Assembly (NCBI GenBank): GCA_034638255.1
Contig: JAWPGT010000009.1
Span: 248,001-312,000 of the forward strand
Reading direction: 5' to 3'
Origin: Coprinus comatus
Lineage: Eukaryota; Basidiomycota; Agaricomycetes; Agaricales; Agaricaceae
Length of the DNA: 64,000 bases
Under the pieces are notes generated by a model, which had not been told where the DNA came from, made no database searches, and worked only from the letters and a program-made list of their open reading frames with translations. Each line of letters starts with the position of its first letter. The stretch's first letter is position 1. Of this stretch, positions 35,686 to 48,215 are shown in pieces. A program made the translations under genes and the position numbers.

Positions 35686-38600
35686 CTATACGTATAAACC
35701 TTCATTACTGTCTTCATCTGAATCATGTTCATCGTCAATTCTTGAAGGATTAACCTTTCTACCAGCACTCCATTCTTTGAAAAGGGTTTCTCTTAATTCT
35801 CGACCAAGTGCTTGAGCTATTGGAAGTGGAACTGCATTCCCGATTTGGCGGTGCATCTGTACAGAAAATGAAAAGGAAGAAAAAAATGTTTATCAGAAAC
35901 CTCGAAGAATAAAAAGGTTGTAAGAAATAGTTTATTTTACCACGACAACATTGCCTCTAAACGCTTCAAAAAAGAAATAGTCCGGAAATCCTTGTGCCTT
36001 GCAAGTTCACGTACAGTCAACATACGTTTACACTAGAGGGAGAGAGTGTTATATGATAAGAATATTTTTCTATTTTGCTGAGGAGAAAAAAAACGTACAT
36101 AAGGATGTAAGACTCGACTCTGTTTTGCCATTGGATCGATGTTGGTAACGATAGTAGGGAAACAATTGTTTTTATCTAGACGTCCATAACATCCTGTGCG
36201 GTATTGATAGATTGTTTAAAAGTGTAATTGGTATAGTGGGAGTAAATGTACCTGGTTTGTAGTTTAGTCTTGCTATAGATGAAGCAGGATTCATGAATTG
36301 CCATTCGCTCAAATCAGCAGTAAGACCTTTTGAATACTGGTAGTAAGAATTTTGAGAACATTCATAAAGAGTATACTGATTCTTACTTCGGTAATCTGCT
36401 CCAGGGTCCAGAGGAATGGCAAGCACCCTAAAATAGAGATAGTATTAGGCTAAAAACCGGAAAATTGTCGAGACAGAGACAAAATGCACCTATCAACCTT
36501 TCTCGCTTTAACAGTTTTGGTAAAATGTTGTAAATCCGTACAAGGTTTCGCCCTCATCCTCTTTTGATAGGCCGTCTGTGGCGCACAATGATAATCTGCT
36601 GATCCTTTATAACCACAACATGCTTCTTTGTGATCACATATTAACGAAGGTATGTCATCCCGTTCTTGCATATATCTTGGTCTTTGTCGAATATTCCGAT
36701 TATCTGATCCAGGTCGTTTCCTGTTACAATTGGTTTTCTCAAATCAATAACGCCATAACGGAAGAAAGGATAACAACACATAAACCCATAAAAAAAAAAG
36801 ACTCACCAGTCAAATCTTTGTAAATCACCTATAGCATCCTCAATAGAAACAAACGGATGCGCAGCTGTTCCAGGTGACCAACGTATAGGTCTAACAATAT
36901 CTCCTGTGGTCAAATTAACTTGTAATTTATGCGATTGTGGGAAATCATGTGTAGGTTGTGGAAGTTCTGGTAATGGAAGTATTTCGTCTGGATTTTCTTT
37001 TGTATGAGATAATGTTGCGATAAGGAAAAATCGAACACGACGTTGTGGAGTTCCATAATGTCCTGCTTGAAGTAGACTATATCTAACCTGATAACTATAT
37101 TATATACTTTGTCAGAAAGCTCCTATAAATTTTTTTAGAAAGTGCTTACTTACTCCATGTCAAGTAGAGCTCGAATTAATAATTTCAATCCGCCCATCGG
37201 TATTCCTCCTTCTAATGTATGTCTTCCTGCTTGTTGAGCATTCAGATTATAACTGAGGAAACCGAAACATTTTCCATGTATACGAATTTGGGACGATAAA
37301 ATTCTACCCAGGAAAGAGCATTAAGCATTAAATTGCTTTTAACGTCATGTGCAGTTCTGAACATGTTTAATCTTGAATGTGTTTGGCTGTAAAAAAAAAT
37401 GGTCAAGATTAGTTTGATATTTTTATGTAGAGCTGAAATCGTACCAAGGAAAACCAGCTGTGATGACATCAATATCACCAACATTCGGTGGTTCAGGTAT
37501 AGGTGTTTTATTATCCCAAAGTTGACTCGGTCGTATTATTGCATGTCCCGAATGTTTCTTGATAGCATACTGCAACACAGTATTCACACATTGATTGATT
37601 ACTTTAGTTTCCGGATTATTACGCCTGGTAGTTATATCGCTTTAGTCTCCTATCTTTTCTGGTGGGGAGTATTGAAATCGTGGTGTTACTTACTGAAACG
37701 TTTTCGCAGTGCTAGGACTAATTTCCACAGCATGCGATATTTGCAAACATCGCCCAGTACCTTCATTCAAGCCCAAACTAAAAGCTCCAGTACCACCAAA
37801 AATATCCAACACACGTAACGGTTTCTTCTCCATCTCATCTCTAAACCTTCTCATATCATAATACCCTTGAACTGCCTTTTCTGTACACTGTTTACAAATC
37901 ATCAATTCCCTAGCTGCAATCCTAGTTCTTTGCTCCCAAGAAGTCGGTGTAAGTTTTTTGAAGTGATAACAAATGTAAAAATGATACGGTGATGCGTCAA
38001 GCCAATTACTTATAGCAATCCGTTGTCCGAAAGTTTCTCTTGAAATAACCAAACACTTGTTAATAAGATCGGCATATGGTATAGTGGTTGTTTCATCGGT
38101 CATAAAGACATGTCTCTACCCAAGATTTTATCAATGAACAACGTCCAAACAACTATAATAATAATAAAAATATTTACGCACCTCATCTTTCAATTCATTC
38201 TCAGCACCTCCAACAAACCCTACTAAATCCCAAACCCTTCCCAACTTTCGAACTTGAATAGTAACAGGTTTCCGATTCGACACAATTACCGGATACTGTA
38301 TATCCAATACCTGTCCTATATGCGCAGGTCCTTTTTCAGAGCGATACAAAACAAAATCAAATACATGATAAGTTTGTCCGCCAAAAACAAGTCCTGTATC
38401 CTCATTCTCCTTATTTTTATCCGGATTTGAGTTTTGACTTTGATTTTGATTTTGACCTTGACCTTGATTCCGAGGTTTCTTTTCACGATGACAACTAAGT
38501 TTTTCTTCATCTTCATCCATTGCTATGCATGATGGACAATAATCCAACGTAGACCTTATATCACGACGATCATAATCTCCATAACGTTCCAGATGTGTTT

Positions 38601-40985
38601 GATAATTTTTATCAATGGCAATGAAATTTGCGAAAGTTTTGTCTTGAATAAACCTATATTCCAAAAAAAAAAAAAAAAGTTATGAGCTGCGCGGAAACGA
38701 TTTTTAGGGGGCTGTGAAGGAAAATAAGAATTACTTTGCATAATATTCATGAGGTTTCACAGTTCCAGTAGGTTTGACTTGTACATCAACTTTTGCAATA
38801 ATAGCGCCCCAAGGAACAGGATCACATAAATTGCAAAAGAATAATTCTTGAGGATTCGCAAGTTCTTGTAACATCGTTTGTGAACCATGTTCTAACCATT
38901 GAAGATGTACGATTTGTTCTTCATTCTTGATATACATGATTCTTCCAAACCTCCATTTAAAAACAAAAAAAAATCAACATATATACCCTACAAACCAAAG
39001 AAAAAGAAAATACCAGAAGTAACGTGGAGCAGTCGCATTGTCTGGAAGATGTTTTATATCTTTTGGCCATTCTGGTGGATCCCGTTTTCCATACTTCCCA
39101 TGAGGTACAATAACAAAGTCACCGACCTATCAAATACACTTCAATTATCGTGACCAACAAAAACAAAACAAAACAAAACAAAAAAACAGCCCAAATACCT
39201 GATAAATCTCACCACCAACATAAATCCTCTTCAAATAATTACTCCTCGCATTTATTTTATCTTCTCTTTTCCAATCAGATTCCAACAAACCACCTTTAGC
39301 CCTTTCAATCCATTTCCACAACAACCCTCGAACCTTTCTTCTCTGTTTCTCTTCCGCAACTTCATCAATATCAGGTGGAGGTGGACCAACAACTTTAATT
39401 CTTTCATGAAAATATCCACGAGCTATTGAAGCAATAAACGGAGTAATATGTGTAATAGTTTGATTTTCAGTCTTTAAAACTCCTATATCAGGATTACCTG
39501 TTCCTGCGAATTTAGAACGAAGGAAAGGTATTTGAAGATGATTTCGTTTAATATTTCTTCTACGCAGTTCTGCATTATCAATTTGAGTTCGACGAGGTGG
39601 TGCGTTTCTAAGGATATGAGCTATAACTGGGATTTTTCGAATATTTTGATTTGGAAGTGTAGCATCGACTTCATCAATTGCATCTCTAATCAACTCTGCC
39701 TAGCATCAATGTGTCAGTGATTTTTATTATTATAATACGTTGTATGATATGTTGAATATTTCGCAAAAGGGAGAGAAACGTACACCAATTGATATATCTT
39801 CCTCTTCGAATGGGTTTCCCAAGATATCTCTCGATTTCATTAACATCATGTCCACAAACGTTCTGAAACCCAATTGAGGTCTCTTGATACCATTGGAAAT
39901 AACAAGTTGTGCGATTCTTCTAGGTCTATAAAAGACTTGATACCATCTCCTATATTGTTGCGCAGGCATTTTGAGCATATACCAAGCATGTGGCGTCTCA
40001 ATATAAATTGGTCTATCATTACCTTGTTAAAGAAGTGGACAACACAGAATTTGAAAAAAAAAATGTTGCTCACTCATTCAAGTCTGTATATTTCATACTC
40101 CACCTTACGACAGGTCCAATCCTCATATATACAGGTTTAATATCTTCATCACCTCTTTCTTCACCATTCAAATCATCATCCTCTTCTATATCAGCTTGAT
40201 GTGCAACATAATATGGTACAACCCAACCAACAACTTCAAATCTACGATCCACACCATCTTCTTCTTCCAACGATGACAGCGAAACATATTCATTCTTATG
40301 TCGAGAATCAAAGACAGTGAAATGAGTAAGAAGTCGAATAGGTTTTTGTTTCTTCTTTTGTTGCTGTTGAATGTTTTCTACTTCAGAATCGGAATCGGAA
40401 TCAGAGTCGGAATCAGAATCCAATTCATCTTCTCCTTCTAGGAATGTCGTAGCAGTTTCTTTAATTTCATTTGGCTGAGATACATAAAGTTGCGTCGCTG
40501 TATAAAAATAAAAAATAACAATCAACATTTCCATTTCCAAAAAAAAAAAACGTCATATACTAAAAGAACTCACGTAGTTCTTCCAACTGTATCCTCTTCC
40601 TAGGCTATTCAATAAAATAATTAACCCCTATCATTCAACCACACATAACCAACAAACAAAAAAAATCGAACCACCGAAGAAAAAAAAAAACACTCACCCT
40701 TTCATCCACAAACTCTACCTCCTCATCCTCTTCAAAATCCTTAAGACCCTCTTCCTCCGCCACCCTTCTCCTCAACGCCTCTCTTTCTCTCTCTTTCTCT
40801 TCAGCCTTTACTTTAGCCTTCATATTCCTCTTTCTCTTATCACCTAATTGACTTGCTAACACACTTTCCAACCTCCTTTTTTCTTGTTCATCCTCTTCTT
40901 TCTTCTTACGTTCCTCTTCCTCTTTCTTGACATCATCTGGAAACGAAACCTCAAATGCTGTCGGTCTTGGTCTTCTGGAAGCCAT
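35686..40985 (-). CDS. DNMT1: DNMT1-type DNA (cytosine-5) methyltransferase with BAH domains
   Basis: The start at 40985 (MASRRPRPTAFEV) leads into a charged coiled-coil-like segment. A replication-foci-targeting-like region follows (RRFEVVGWVVPYYVAHQ, VVRWSMKYTDL), then BAH-type blocks (VGDFVIVPHGKYGKRDPP, FGRIMYIKNEEQIVHLQWL; second near 38300). The catalytic domain has motif I VLDIFGGTGAFSLGL (about 37800), the motif IV catalytic Cys in GFPC, joined across an intron to QTHSRLN, and the motif VI sequence MENVS. It ends with an acidic tail and a stop at 35686. It would maintain CpG methylation after replication. No CXXC zinc finger was recognised. Many of the small exons were not joined base by base. 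The gene follows Hog1 on the same strand, 405 bp away. Confidence 0.85.
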
Positions 40986-41390
40986 AGTTTTACTTGGTTC
41001 CGGAAACAATGTACCGTCTGCCAGCTGTTGGCACTCAAGTCACCCTTTCGTGTGTAATGAGGATGCGCTGTAACTGACAATTATACGTAAGTCAGATTCG
41101 AAGACGATCCTTAGTAAACCAAACAAGGCATTATGATCTCACACTTTCACACGGAGACATCTCGTAAGTGTTTCTAATGGAGTTATGTCCATACATAGTA
41201 AACGACAACCAGCAGAAGTAGGGTAAATACAAGAGAAAAAACCGATATTGATACGAGGGAATATACTACAGAAAGGACGGCAAGATGAGAGGAAGTAAAA
41301 ACCGTAGTCAGTGGCAGTGAATAGTTTTGTTTCCGTGCGTGTAAGGTAAAAATGAAATAAGGTGCAATTAAAAACAATTGATTCTGATTT
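40986..41390. other. Intergenic region upstream of the DNMT1 gene
   Basis: 405 bp between the Hog1 stop and the DNMT1 start, both on the minus strand. It must hold the Hog1 terminator and the DNMT1 promoter. No ACGCGT box, repeat or frame was recognised. Confidence 0.4.
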
Positions 41391-43096
41391 TCATTGATGC
41401 TGCATGACCAACTGAGAATCTTGGTAATTCTGATAGCTGGAATCAGTGGTATCACCAACTTGGTGGAAATCTGATTGAAAGCAATGCTCAACAGTCAGTT
41501 AAGGTGCAGAAGGGAATTAGACACACCGAGGATTTCACTGTACATCATGACCTTCCATGTGTCAACGGGAAGGTCGGCATCGTTGAAGCTCCAGTCAAAT
41601 TTATCACCGGCTACAGGCTCGTCCGTAGGATCATGGTAGGGGCCGACGTAAGGGTGTGCGAGGGACTGGGCAGCGTCAATGCGTTTGCGGGGGTCGAAGA
41701 CAAGCATGCGCTCGAGGAGGTCAAGAGCTTTAGAATGATGAGCAAGTGCGTTAAGAGACAAGATATAAAGGTACCATCTGGGTCAGAGGTTCGCAATTTT
41801 TGAGAGAATGGCTGCCTTTGGCGTTTTGGGAGAGATTGGACAAAGCGTAGGGTCTAGATGACGACGATGACGACATGGATCAGATGTTGATAACAAGCAA
41901 CTTACATTTTCGCTGCAGATGGTTTCAATGACGTCATCAGGCGGAGTCCCAAGAAGTTCGGTGATGATCGAAAACTGGTTGACATCTGTATGGGAAGCTC
42001 AGCACACCGTCGTCACAATCCGATACACACCCACGGTCTTTTCCAGGGAACAACGGCTTGCCCTCCAGCATCTCCGCAAAAATACATCCAGTGCTCCAGA
42101 TATCAACCGCAACATCGTACTTCTGCCATGTCAACATTATCTCCGGTGCACGATAGTACCGTGTAGAAACATATCCAGTCATTTGCGGGTCCTGAATACG
42201 TGCCAGTCCAAAGTCACAGATCTGCCCAAATAGTCGTGAGCATAAACAGGGGTTATGCCGAGGATCGTACCTTAAGGTCACAGTTCTCGTTCACTAAAAT
42301 ATTACTTGGTTTCTGCGCGGAACGGGAAGCATAAGCACTTCTCATGCGAATCAGGTGTGGCCACGTACGAGATCACGATGCACAACACCTGCAGAATGCA
42401 CATATTTAAGTCCACGCTAGAAAAATGGGGTCAATCCAGGTATAGAGAGATCTTGCGCAAGCTACTCACCAGGATTTGGTAAAGGAAGTACTGGATAAAT
42501 TGCTTCTCTAGAGGCCGCGATGTTAGGAGGCGGTGAAGGTCAGTCCCCAGCAGCTCCGTCACAAAGTACCTGTACAACTTGCATCAGACCTAGTCCAGTA
42601 ACACAGAAAGTGGACGTACAGATCTTCAAGCGGTGATATAAAGACATCACTGAGACTGATAATCTTGGGAGGCGTGAGTTGGATTGTAGCAGATGTAAAT
42701 AGAGTCCCTACGTTTTCATGTTGGATATGCTTGAGCAACTTGAGTTCACGATATGTGCGTTTGGAAAGGACAGGAGTGCTGAATGGTTTCATGATCTTCT
42801 TGATCGCAACAGACGCGCCCGTGAGTTGATCTTTGGCCGAGCTGTGAAGATTATAATGAGTGTATTGTTGCCAAGGAGCGACTATGCATACCACACTAGC
42901 CCAAATGCACCTGTGAGAGTGTGAGTATGGGTAGAGAGGGGAGGTACATGCAGAACAGACTGACCCATGCCCACTGGTTGTAGATCCACATAACGAGTGG
43001 TGACCTAGAATATTGGAGTGAGATGGAGTAGCATAGAGGAGTGCTGGAGCATACCTCGAAGGAGGTACCAAAAATGCTGAGTTTGACAAAAGACAT
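41391..43096 (-). CDS. HOG1: Stress-activated MAP kinase Hog1 (p38 family)
   Basis: The N-terminus ([14 protein letters not shown]) starts at 43096. After introns come [15 protein letters not shown] and the VAIKK lysine, [15 protein letters not shown], the catalytic loop [19 protein letters not shown], and the dual-phosphorylation motif T-G-Y in [34 protein letters not shown] and [16 protein letters not shown] complete the kinase fold. The C-terminus [11 protein letters not shown]...QLVMQHQ ends at 41391. TGY defines the p38/Hog1 class, which carries the response to osmotic and other stress from a Pbs2-type kinase. It is divergent from the MCR1 gene with only about 98 bp between start codons. 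Confidence 0.95.
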
Positions 43097-43194
43097 GGTG
43101 AGTGAAGGGAGAGAAGTGGAGAGAAGTCAAGTCAAGTTGCTTATGTGCTAATGTAATATATCAATTTAGGACTTATCCGGGACTTATCAGAACT

Positions 43195-44534
43195 ATGACG
43201 CAATTTTCAACCTTTCTTCCTGTCCTCATGTCCTTCCTTCGCCAGGCTCTCAGGCTCAACTCCCGCCTCCAAGCCCGTCGGTTTGCTTCCACTGCCCCAG
43301 AGAAGAAACCCTCCAATTTACCCAACTATCTCATCGGTGCTGGTGCTGTCAGTGCGGGCGCTTATTTCTACCTCGAGTGGTTTGCCCCGACCCCGAAGCC
43401 CAAGCAGGAAAGAGCCCTCTTGACCCGGACAACTGGAGGGACTTTAAACTCAAAAAGGTCATTCCCTACAACCACAACACGGCCCAGTCAGTCATTCCAT
43501 CTAATTTCGGAGATTACCGCTTCCTCAATACGTATTTAGATTTGTCTTCGAACTTCCCAATAACGAGGCCTCTCTCATCCCAGTTGCATCCTGTTTGGTC
43601 ATCAAGGCATCCGACCCAGAGATTCTCCTGAATGACAAGGGCAAACCCATTATTCGTCCTTACACTGCAATTTCTCCCCCTGACCAACCTGGAGAGCTCA
43701 CCTTGCTCGTGAAGAAATACGAGGAAGGAAATGCCTCCAAGTATATCCATGGCCTCAAGGTACGCCTGTTATTCGGATTCTATACGGACACTAGTCTCAC
43801 TCTTCCGTGCAGGAGGGAGATACCCTCTCTTTCAAGGGACCTATGTCAAGTTCTCTTACAAGGGTACCTATCATCTTCTCTATTTCCTAATTCCTAATTC
43901 ACTCAAATTATTTAATAGAGAATGAATTCGATCAGGTCGCCCTCATTGGTGGCGGTAGTGGAATGTGAGTTCTCAATTTCCTCAAGGCCAACTTCCATTT
44001 CTGAAGTATTAACAGTACCCCCCTCTATCAAATCTTGGAACACGCGCTTGGATCTTCAACCAATAAAACCAAATTCACCCTACTCTTCTCCAATGTAACA
44101 GAAAAGGACATTCTTCTCCGGGAGGAACTTGATGCTCTGAAGAAGAAACACCCTAATACACTTGACCTTGTGTATCTCGTGGACCAACCCTCAGAGGGAT
44201 GGACAGGTATGTGAATATCTACATTCTTTTTTGTGACACCGAGTAGCTTACACCATTAAAAATAGGACCTAGTGGTTACATTTCCGCTGACGTGATCAAG
44301 AAATACGTTGCACCTGCTGGTTTGAAAGACAAGGTCAAGGTTTTCATATGTGGACCTCCTGGACAAGTTGCTGCTGTTGCCGGAAAGAAGGCTGGAATGA
44401 AGCAGGGTGAAGTTGGTGGTATTTTGAAGGAGTTGGGATATACGGAGGATCAGGTAATTGGTTTTTTAGATGAAACCCAATCTTTGTTATACTGATTATT
44501 TTATTTTTTTCGTGATTAGGTTTTCAAGTTCTAG
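43195..44534 (+). CDS. MCR1: NADH-cytochrome b5 reductase, mitochondrial (Mcr1-like), two apparent frameshifts
   Basis: N-terminal Arg/Ser-rich leader (MSFLRQALRLNSRL at 43228, or start at 43195) and a single membrane helix (LIGAGAVSAGAYFYLEW). The FAD-binding fold follows with WRDFKLKKVIPYNHNTA, FELPNNEASLIPVASC and IRPYTAISPPDQPGEL, then the NADH fold with VALIGGGSGI, TPLYQILEHAL and VKVFICGPPGQ. It ends in QVFKF at 44534. The conserved frame needs one extra base at about 43409 (A run in CAGGAAAGAG) and one at about 43843 (CCTATGTCAAG). As written, the gene would be truncated. Mcr1 passes electrons from NADH to acceptors at the mitochondrial outer face or intermembrane space. Confidence 0.75.
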
Positions 44535-45671
44535 ATATACTTAGAATAGATGTACTAGATGTCTTTACTAACTATTAACTACTAACTTTTTTTTAGGATT
44601 AATTTAGTAGATCTGACTGACCCACTTGACTATATACCGACGTGCACATCTATCCGTACGTTTAAGTAGTAGTATTTAGAACATTGTTTCGGGGAATTCC
44701 ATCTCATGTAAAACCAAAAATCCAATACATAGAGAAATCTGCAATACTTACATTTCAATTTCAAAAAAGTAAATGAAAAAAAGTGGCGGCCGCCGAAGAG
44801 ATGATCGATGAGTCTTTCTACCGCTTTTGCACATGCTTTTTTTCTTTCTTTCTTTCATTTTTTTTTTTGGCTCCCCTTTGGGTTTTTTTTAACCGTTCAT
44901 TTTTACTCAAAGCTTGAAGTTTTGGAGAGTGGGTCGGACAAATGACGACGGTGATGACGATGTATCAATAATAATTAAATAGTTCCGTTAAGGTTTTTTT
45001 TGTTTGAATGGGACAGTGGGGGAATACTACTTTATAGATCCCGTTAATTTTGGATTATGGGGTCACTTATTGTTTTATGAATTCTAGAACTTTAATAATT
45101 CCGAGTCATAAGAAACGACTTCTTGTGTCTATGTGGACCGGGATTTCGAACTCGCGCTCCTTGAGTGTGACGCTTGCGTCACACGGTTAAGGAGGTTTGG
45201 GCGTTAATGTTACGATCGGGTTAGTCACTGATACGGAATGGATGACCCACTCTCGTGACTCGCCGTGACATCCAAGGAGCGCAGGTTCACTATCCTGTGG
45301 ACCGTGGACGAATGGATCGGATACATTAACCTTGAAGCTCAGCTTCTTTTAATATACCGCAAAAAATAACAACCACCACCTTTCTTTCGTTATGTGATAC
45401 ATGGTTACCGCGGCTTAAAAGCCCAACGACACAATGCATCTCCTTCTCACAGATATTAATGCTACATAACTGCCATTACAGTTACTACTAACTAAGTACT
45501 CGATCGGAATTAATATTGAAGTCAACGTGACGATAAATTGTTAATTATGATGTAATTAACAATTTTTTGCTAGAGTCCAAGAGAGTTGGCCATTTAATTT
45601 ATTTTGGACCCCAACAAGCATCCAAAACGAAGGTTCAACACTTTCAACCCCCCTTTTTTTTTTTTTTTGTT
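44535..45671. other. Gene-free region of about 1.1 kb
   Basis: No conserved frame was found on either strand. It contains T-rich runs (44840-44900, 44990-45005), a NotI-like GCGGCCGC (about 44787), an inverted-repeat element (separate entry, 45133-45304) and an A/T-rich tract before the secreted-protein gene. Confidence 0.5.
45133..45304. mobile_element. Probable MITE (hAT-like) with 8-bp direct repeats
   Basis: GTGGACCG occurs at 45133-45140 and again at 45297-45304. Between and partly overlapping these are imperfect terminal inverted repeats of about 25 bp: GAACTCGCGCTCCTTG (45148-45163) against GAACCTGCGCTCCTTG read on the minus strand from 45288. The right end read inward begins CAGGATAG, like hAT termini. 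A perfect 9-bp stem hairpin (GTGTGACGC-TT-GCGTCACAC, 45165-45184) lies inside. There is no coding capacity. Size and 8-bp duplication suit a non-autonomous hAT MITE; a tRNA-derived element is an alternative because TTCGAA and GGTTCAC resemble B boxes. Confidence 0.55.
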
Positions 45672-46354
45672 TCAATCCATAAGTTGAACCTCAACCACAT
45701 TAGTTTCCAAAAAAGGGCTAGGACCAGCCTTAAGTAAAACATCGTAAGTATCACGTACAACGACCCGGTAAAGAAAGAAAGAAAAAGAGGAAACATAGAA
45801 CAAAAGCCAAATAAATAAAATAAAATAAAATAAATAAAAAAGACTCGAACATAAACATAGACATGGACGTACCCCAATTAAATGAAACCTAGTACTAACA
45901 ATCTCAGCTCTTCCATTTTCCATAAACTCTAAATCCGGAATTGTAACAGTAAAATTTTGATAAGGTCTTCCAGGTTGTTCATGAATTTGTGGATTATAAT
46001 CCCCATTGTATAGTATCGTTCCAAGTTGTTGAGTTTCATTTGGACATGGGGAGGAAGGACAAGAAAGGAATGAAAGTACAAGTCCTACTTCTCGAGATCC
46101 TTGTAAACTGTTCTTTTTTTTTTTTTGGGTGTATGTGTGATTAGTTATGATGGTGTGTATGTAGGGAGGACCAAGTTGAGATTCGAGGTTGGAGGAAGAG
46201 TATAACTTACTGGTCGGACGAGTTGTACAGTAACATGTGAACCTTTACGTACTATACTACCTTGACTAGGTTGTTCAATGAAAGCTCGTTGAGCGAATGT
46301 AGAAGTAACAAGAGTAAGAATTGGAAGAAGCGAAAAAGTGGTGAGGAATTTCAT
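45672..46354 (-). CDS. Small secreted protein, unknown function
   Basis: The start at 46354 gives a clear signal peptide (MKFLTTFSLLPILTLVTSTFA followed by Q-R). The mature part has IEQPSQGSIVRKGSHVTVQL, then after an intron (acceptor AAAAG before AAC) NSLQGSREVGLVLSFLSC, SPCPNETQQLGTILYNGDY, RPYQNFTVTIPD and, after another intron, SPFLETNVVEVQL. Only a pair of cysteines is visible. The beta-strand-like pattern recalls a widespread group of small secreted proteins in Agaricomycetes, but I cannot name a function. A TATA-like TATAAAAA (about 46437-46446, minus strand) lies about 90 bp upstream. Confidence 0.7.
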
Positions 46355-46869
46355 TTTGTGTGTGTGTGCGTGTGTAAGAGATTCCGAGGGGGAGGGCTCC
46401 AACTGCTGGTTGACTTCATCCTTACTTTTCCTTTCCTTTTTATAATAACTCGCCACATGTTCAGGGTTCTAGTCAGGTTCTAGTTCAAATGGTAAATGAT
46501 AATAATAATGTACGAAAGGACGGGGAAGTTGTCACCGTGAGTTCTATTTTCGGTACGCACTGCGCCCATTGTGTCAAAAGTCATGTTTCAAGATATCTAC
46601 CACGTCGGTTTTATAACCCCAAGATGTGTGTCAATCGTAACTAGAAAGAGTCGGGACATGGGATAGTTGAAAATTCAAAAGACTCAAACTCTTGCTGGGT
46701 ACTTGCAACTTGGAGAGTATTGTATTTTGGGTTTGTGCATACATAAACCTTGACTAGAGTTGAATTACCAATAAGAACGCAGAATGGAAGATGTTTCAGG
46801 TCGCAACATCGATATCCCGCGCCCAGATTTCCCCTCATCCAAGAAACAAAGAAGAAAAAAATTAGTAGT
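46355..46869. other. Intergenic region
   Basis: 515 bp between the secreted-protein start and the BMT5 stop, both on the minus strand. The left part holds the likely promoter of the secreted-protein gene, including a GT-rich tract (46355-46375). No gene or repeat was recognised in the rest. Confidence 0.4.
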
Positions 46870-48215
46870 TTATGATGTCATACGAAGAGTACCAGCTTCC
46901 TTGGATCCCCACATTCTCATCCTTTTAATAACTTTAATCTCCTCCTTCAAACAAAATTCCCAAGTTCTATCTTCACCACCTTCACCTGTTTTACCAGATC
47001 CATGAGCACGTTCTCCTTTTGTCATTCGATGTTCATATCCTTTCCAAATATCACGATAAAATGGGAATGATCGGAGTTGAACGTATATTGGATTGGGAGG
47101 TTTACTACTGGATGTTGGAAGGGGTGGTTTTTTGGCCAGACGCGGGACATCCCTAAAGAGTTAAAAAAAAAAGAAAAATTATCGTTGATGTTTATTGGAA
47201 AAGGGGAAGAGATGTACCAGAGTGTATAAGGAGGAACATTTCGTAGTGTGATTAGAATAGTGCCTCGATTAGAATTTAAATTCATTTCGGATTCATCTTC
47301 ATCTTCATCATCGTCTTCACTTGGTTTTTTCTTCTTAGGTTGTTGAATAACTGGTATAGGTCCATCTTTTAAGAATTTCGAAGCTGAACGAAAGAAATCC
47401 AAAAGTAGGACTTGGTTTGAGAGAATATTACGATCTTGGTCTGCTATTCCTTTTCCTAAAAAGCACAATATCAGTATCTCTTCCAAAAAGCAAAGAGTGA
47501 AAATGAAAGAGGACAGGAACAGGAACATAATTAAATTACCTGCATGAGGAAAATTCCAAACAATCCTATCCCACTTCCTTCCTTTCAAAACCGAACACTT
47601 CTCCAACTTGGTGGCATCAACACCAAACAAAACTTCAACTCCTTTCTCTTTCAACTCTTTCACAATCTCTTTAGATTCAGGATACTTTTCATAGCACTCT
47701 TCTTCTGTATCATATGCTGTTGCAGTAATATTACTTGGTGGTAAGTTTTCCAAACCAGAATTCTGACGATCTTGTTGATTTTGTTGTTCTTGGTTATCTT
47801 CATCATCTTGTTCATGAGACCGTGATTGAAATTGTGTTTGTGATTGTTGGTTTTGACGAGAATGAGAATGAGAATGGGAATGGATAGAAGGTGGATCAAC
47901 ACAAAGCGCTTTCGTAAATGAAAAATTGCCTTCTCCAATTAAAAGAATATTATCCCAAGGATGAAATGGTATGACAGGTTTTCGTTTTGGTTGTACTGTC
48001 GCCTGTCCTTGTCCTTGTCCTTGTCCTCCTTTTCCTACTATCGAATTCAATTTCGAAGAACCAGCTTTGGTTTTGGTTTTGGTTTTGGTATCATGTGAAA
48101 CTTGAGATTGTTTCTTGCCTTTAAGCTCCGCTACATGTAATGCTTGTTGAGCTTTTTCTTTAGCTTTAAATCTGTGTTGTTGAGTTTTCAAAGCTGCTTT
48201 CAATCCTTTACCCAT
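46870..48215 (-). CDS. BMT5: 25S rRNA (uridine-N3)-methyltransferase Bmt5-like
   Basis: The start at 48215 (MGKGLKAALKTQQHRFKAKE) gives a basic N-terminus with K-T and G-Q repeats. The Rossmann-like methyltransferase domain follows: WDNILLIGEGNFSFTKAL, the motif I variant G-E-G-N-F-S-F typical of the Bmt5 (DUF2431) family, ATAYDTEEECYEKYP, LFGVDATKLEK and WDRIVWNFPHAG. After introns come GIADQDRNILSNQVLLLDFF, GTILITLRNVPPYTLW and the C-terminal block YVQLRSFPFYRDIWKGYEHR. It should methylate N3 of a uridine in large-subunit rRNA in the nucleolus. A His/Ser and Gln/Asp-rich insert (47780-47890) breaks the first half of the domain. Confidence 0.88.

Noticed and set aside
36001..36460. Possible separate gene on the minus strand
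   Set aside because: These segments are C-terminal exons of the DNMT1 gene broken by short introns.
48001..48110. Tandem repeats (CCTTGT)n and (GGTTTT)n as satellites
   Set aside because: They lie inside the BMT5 coding frame and encode G-Q and K-T repeats; ordinary low-complexity coding sequence.
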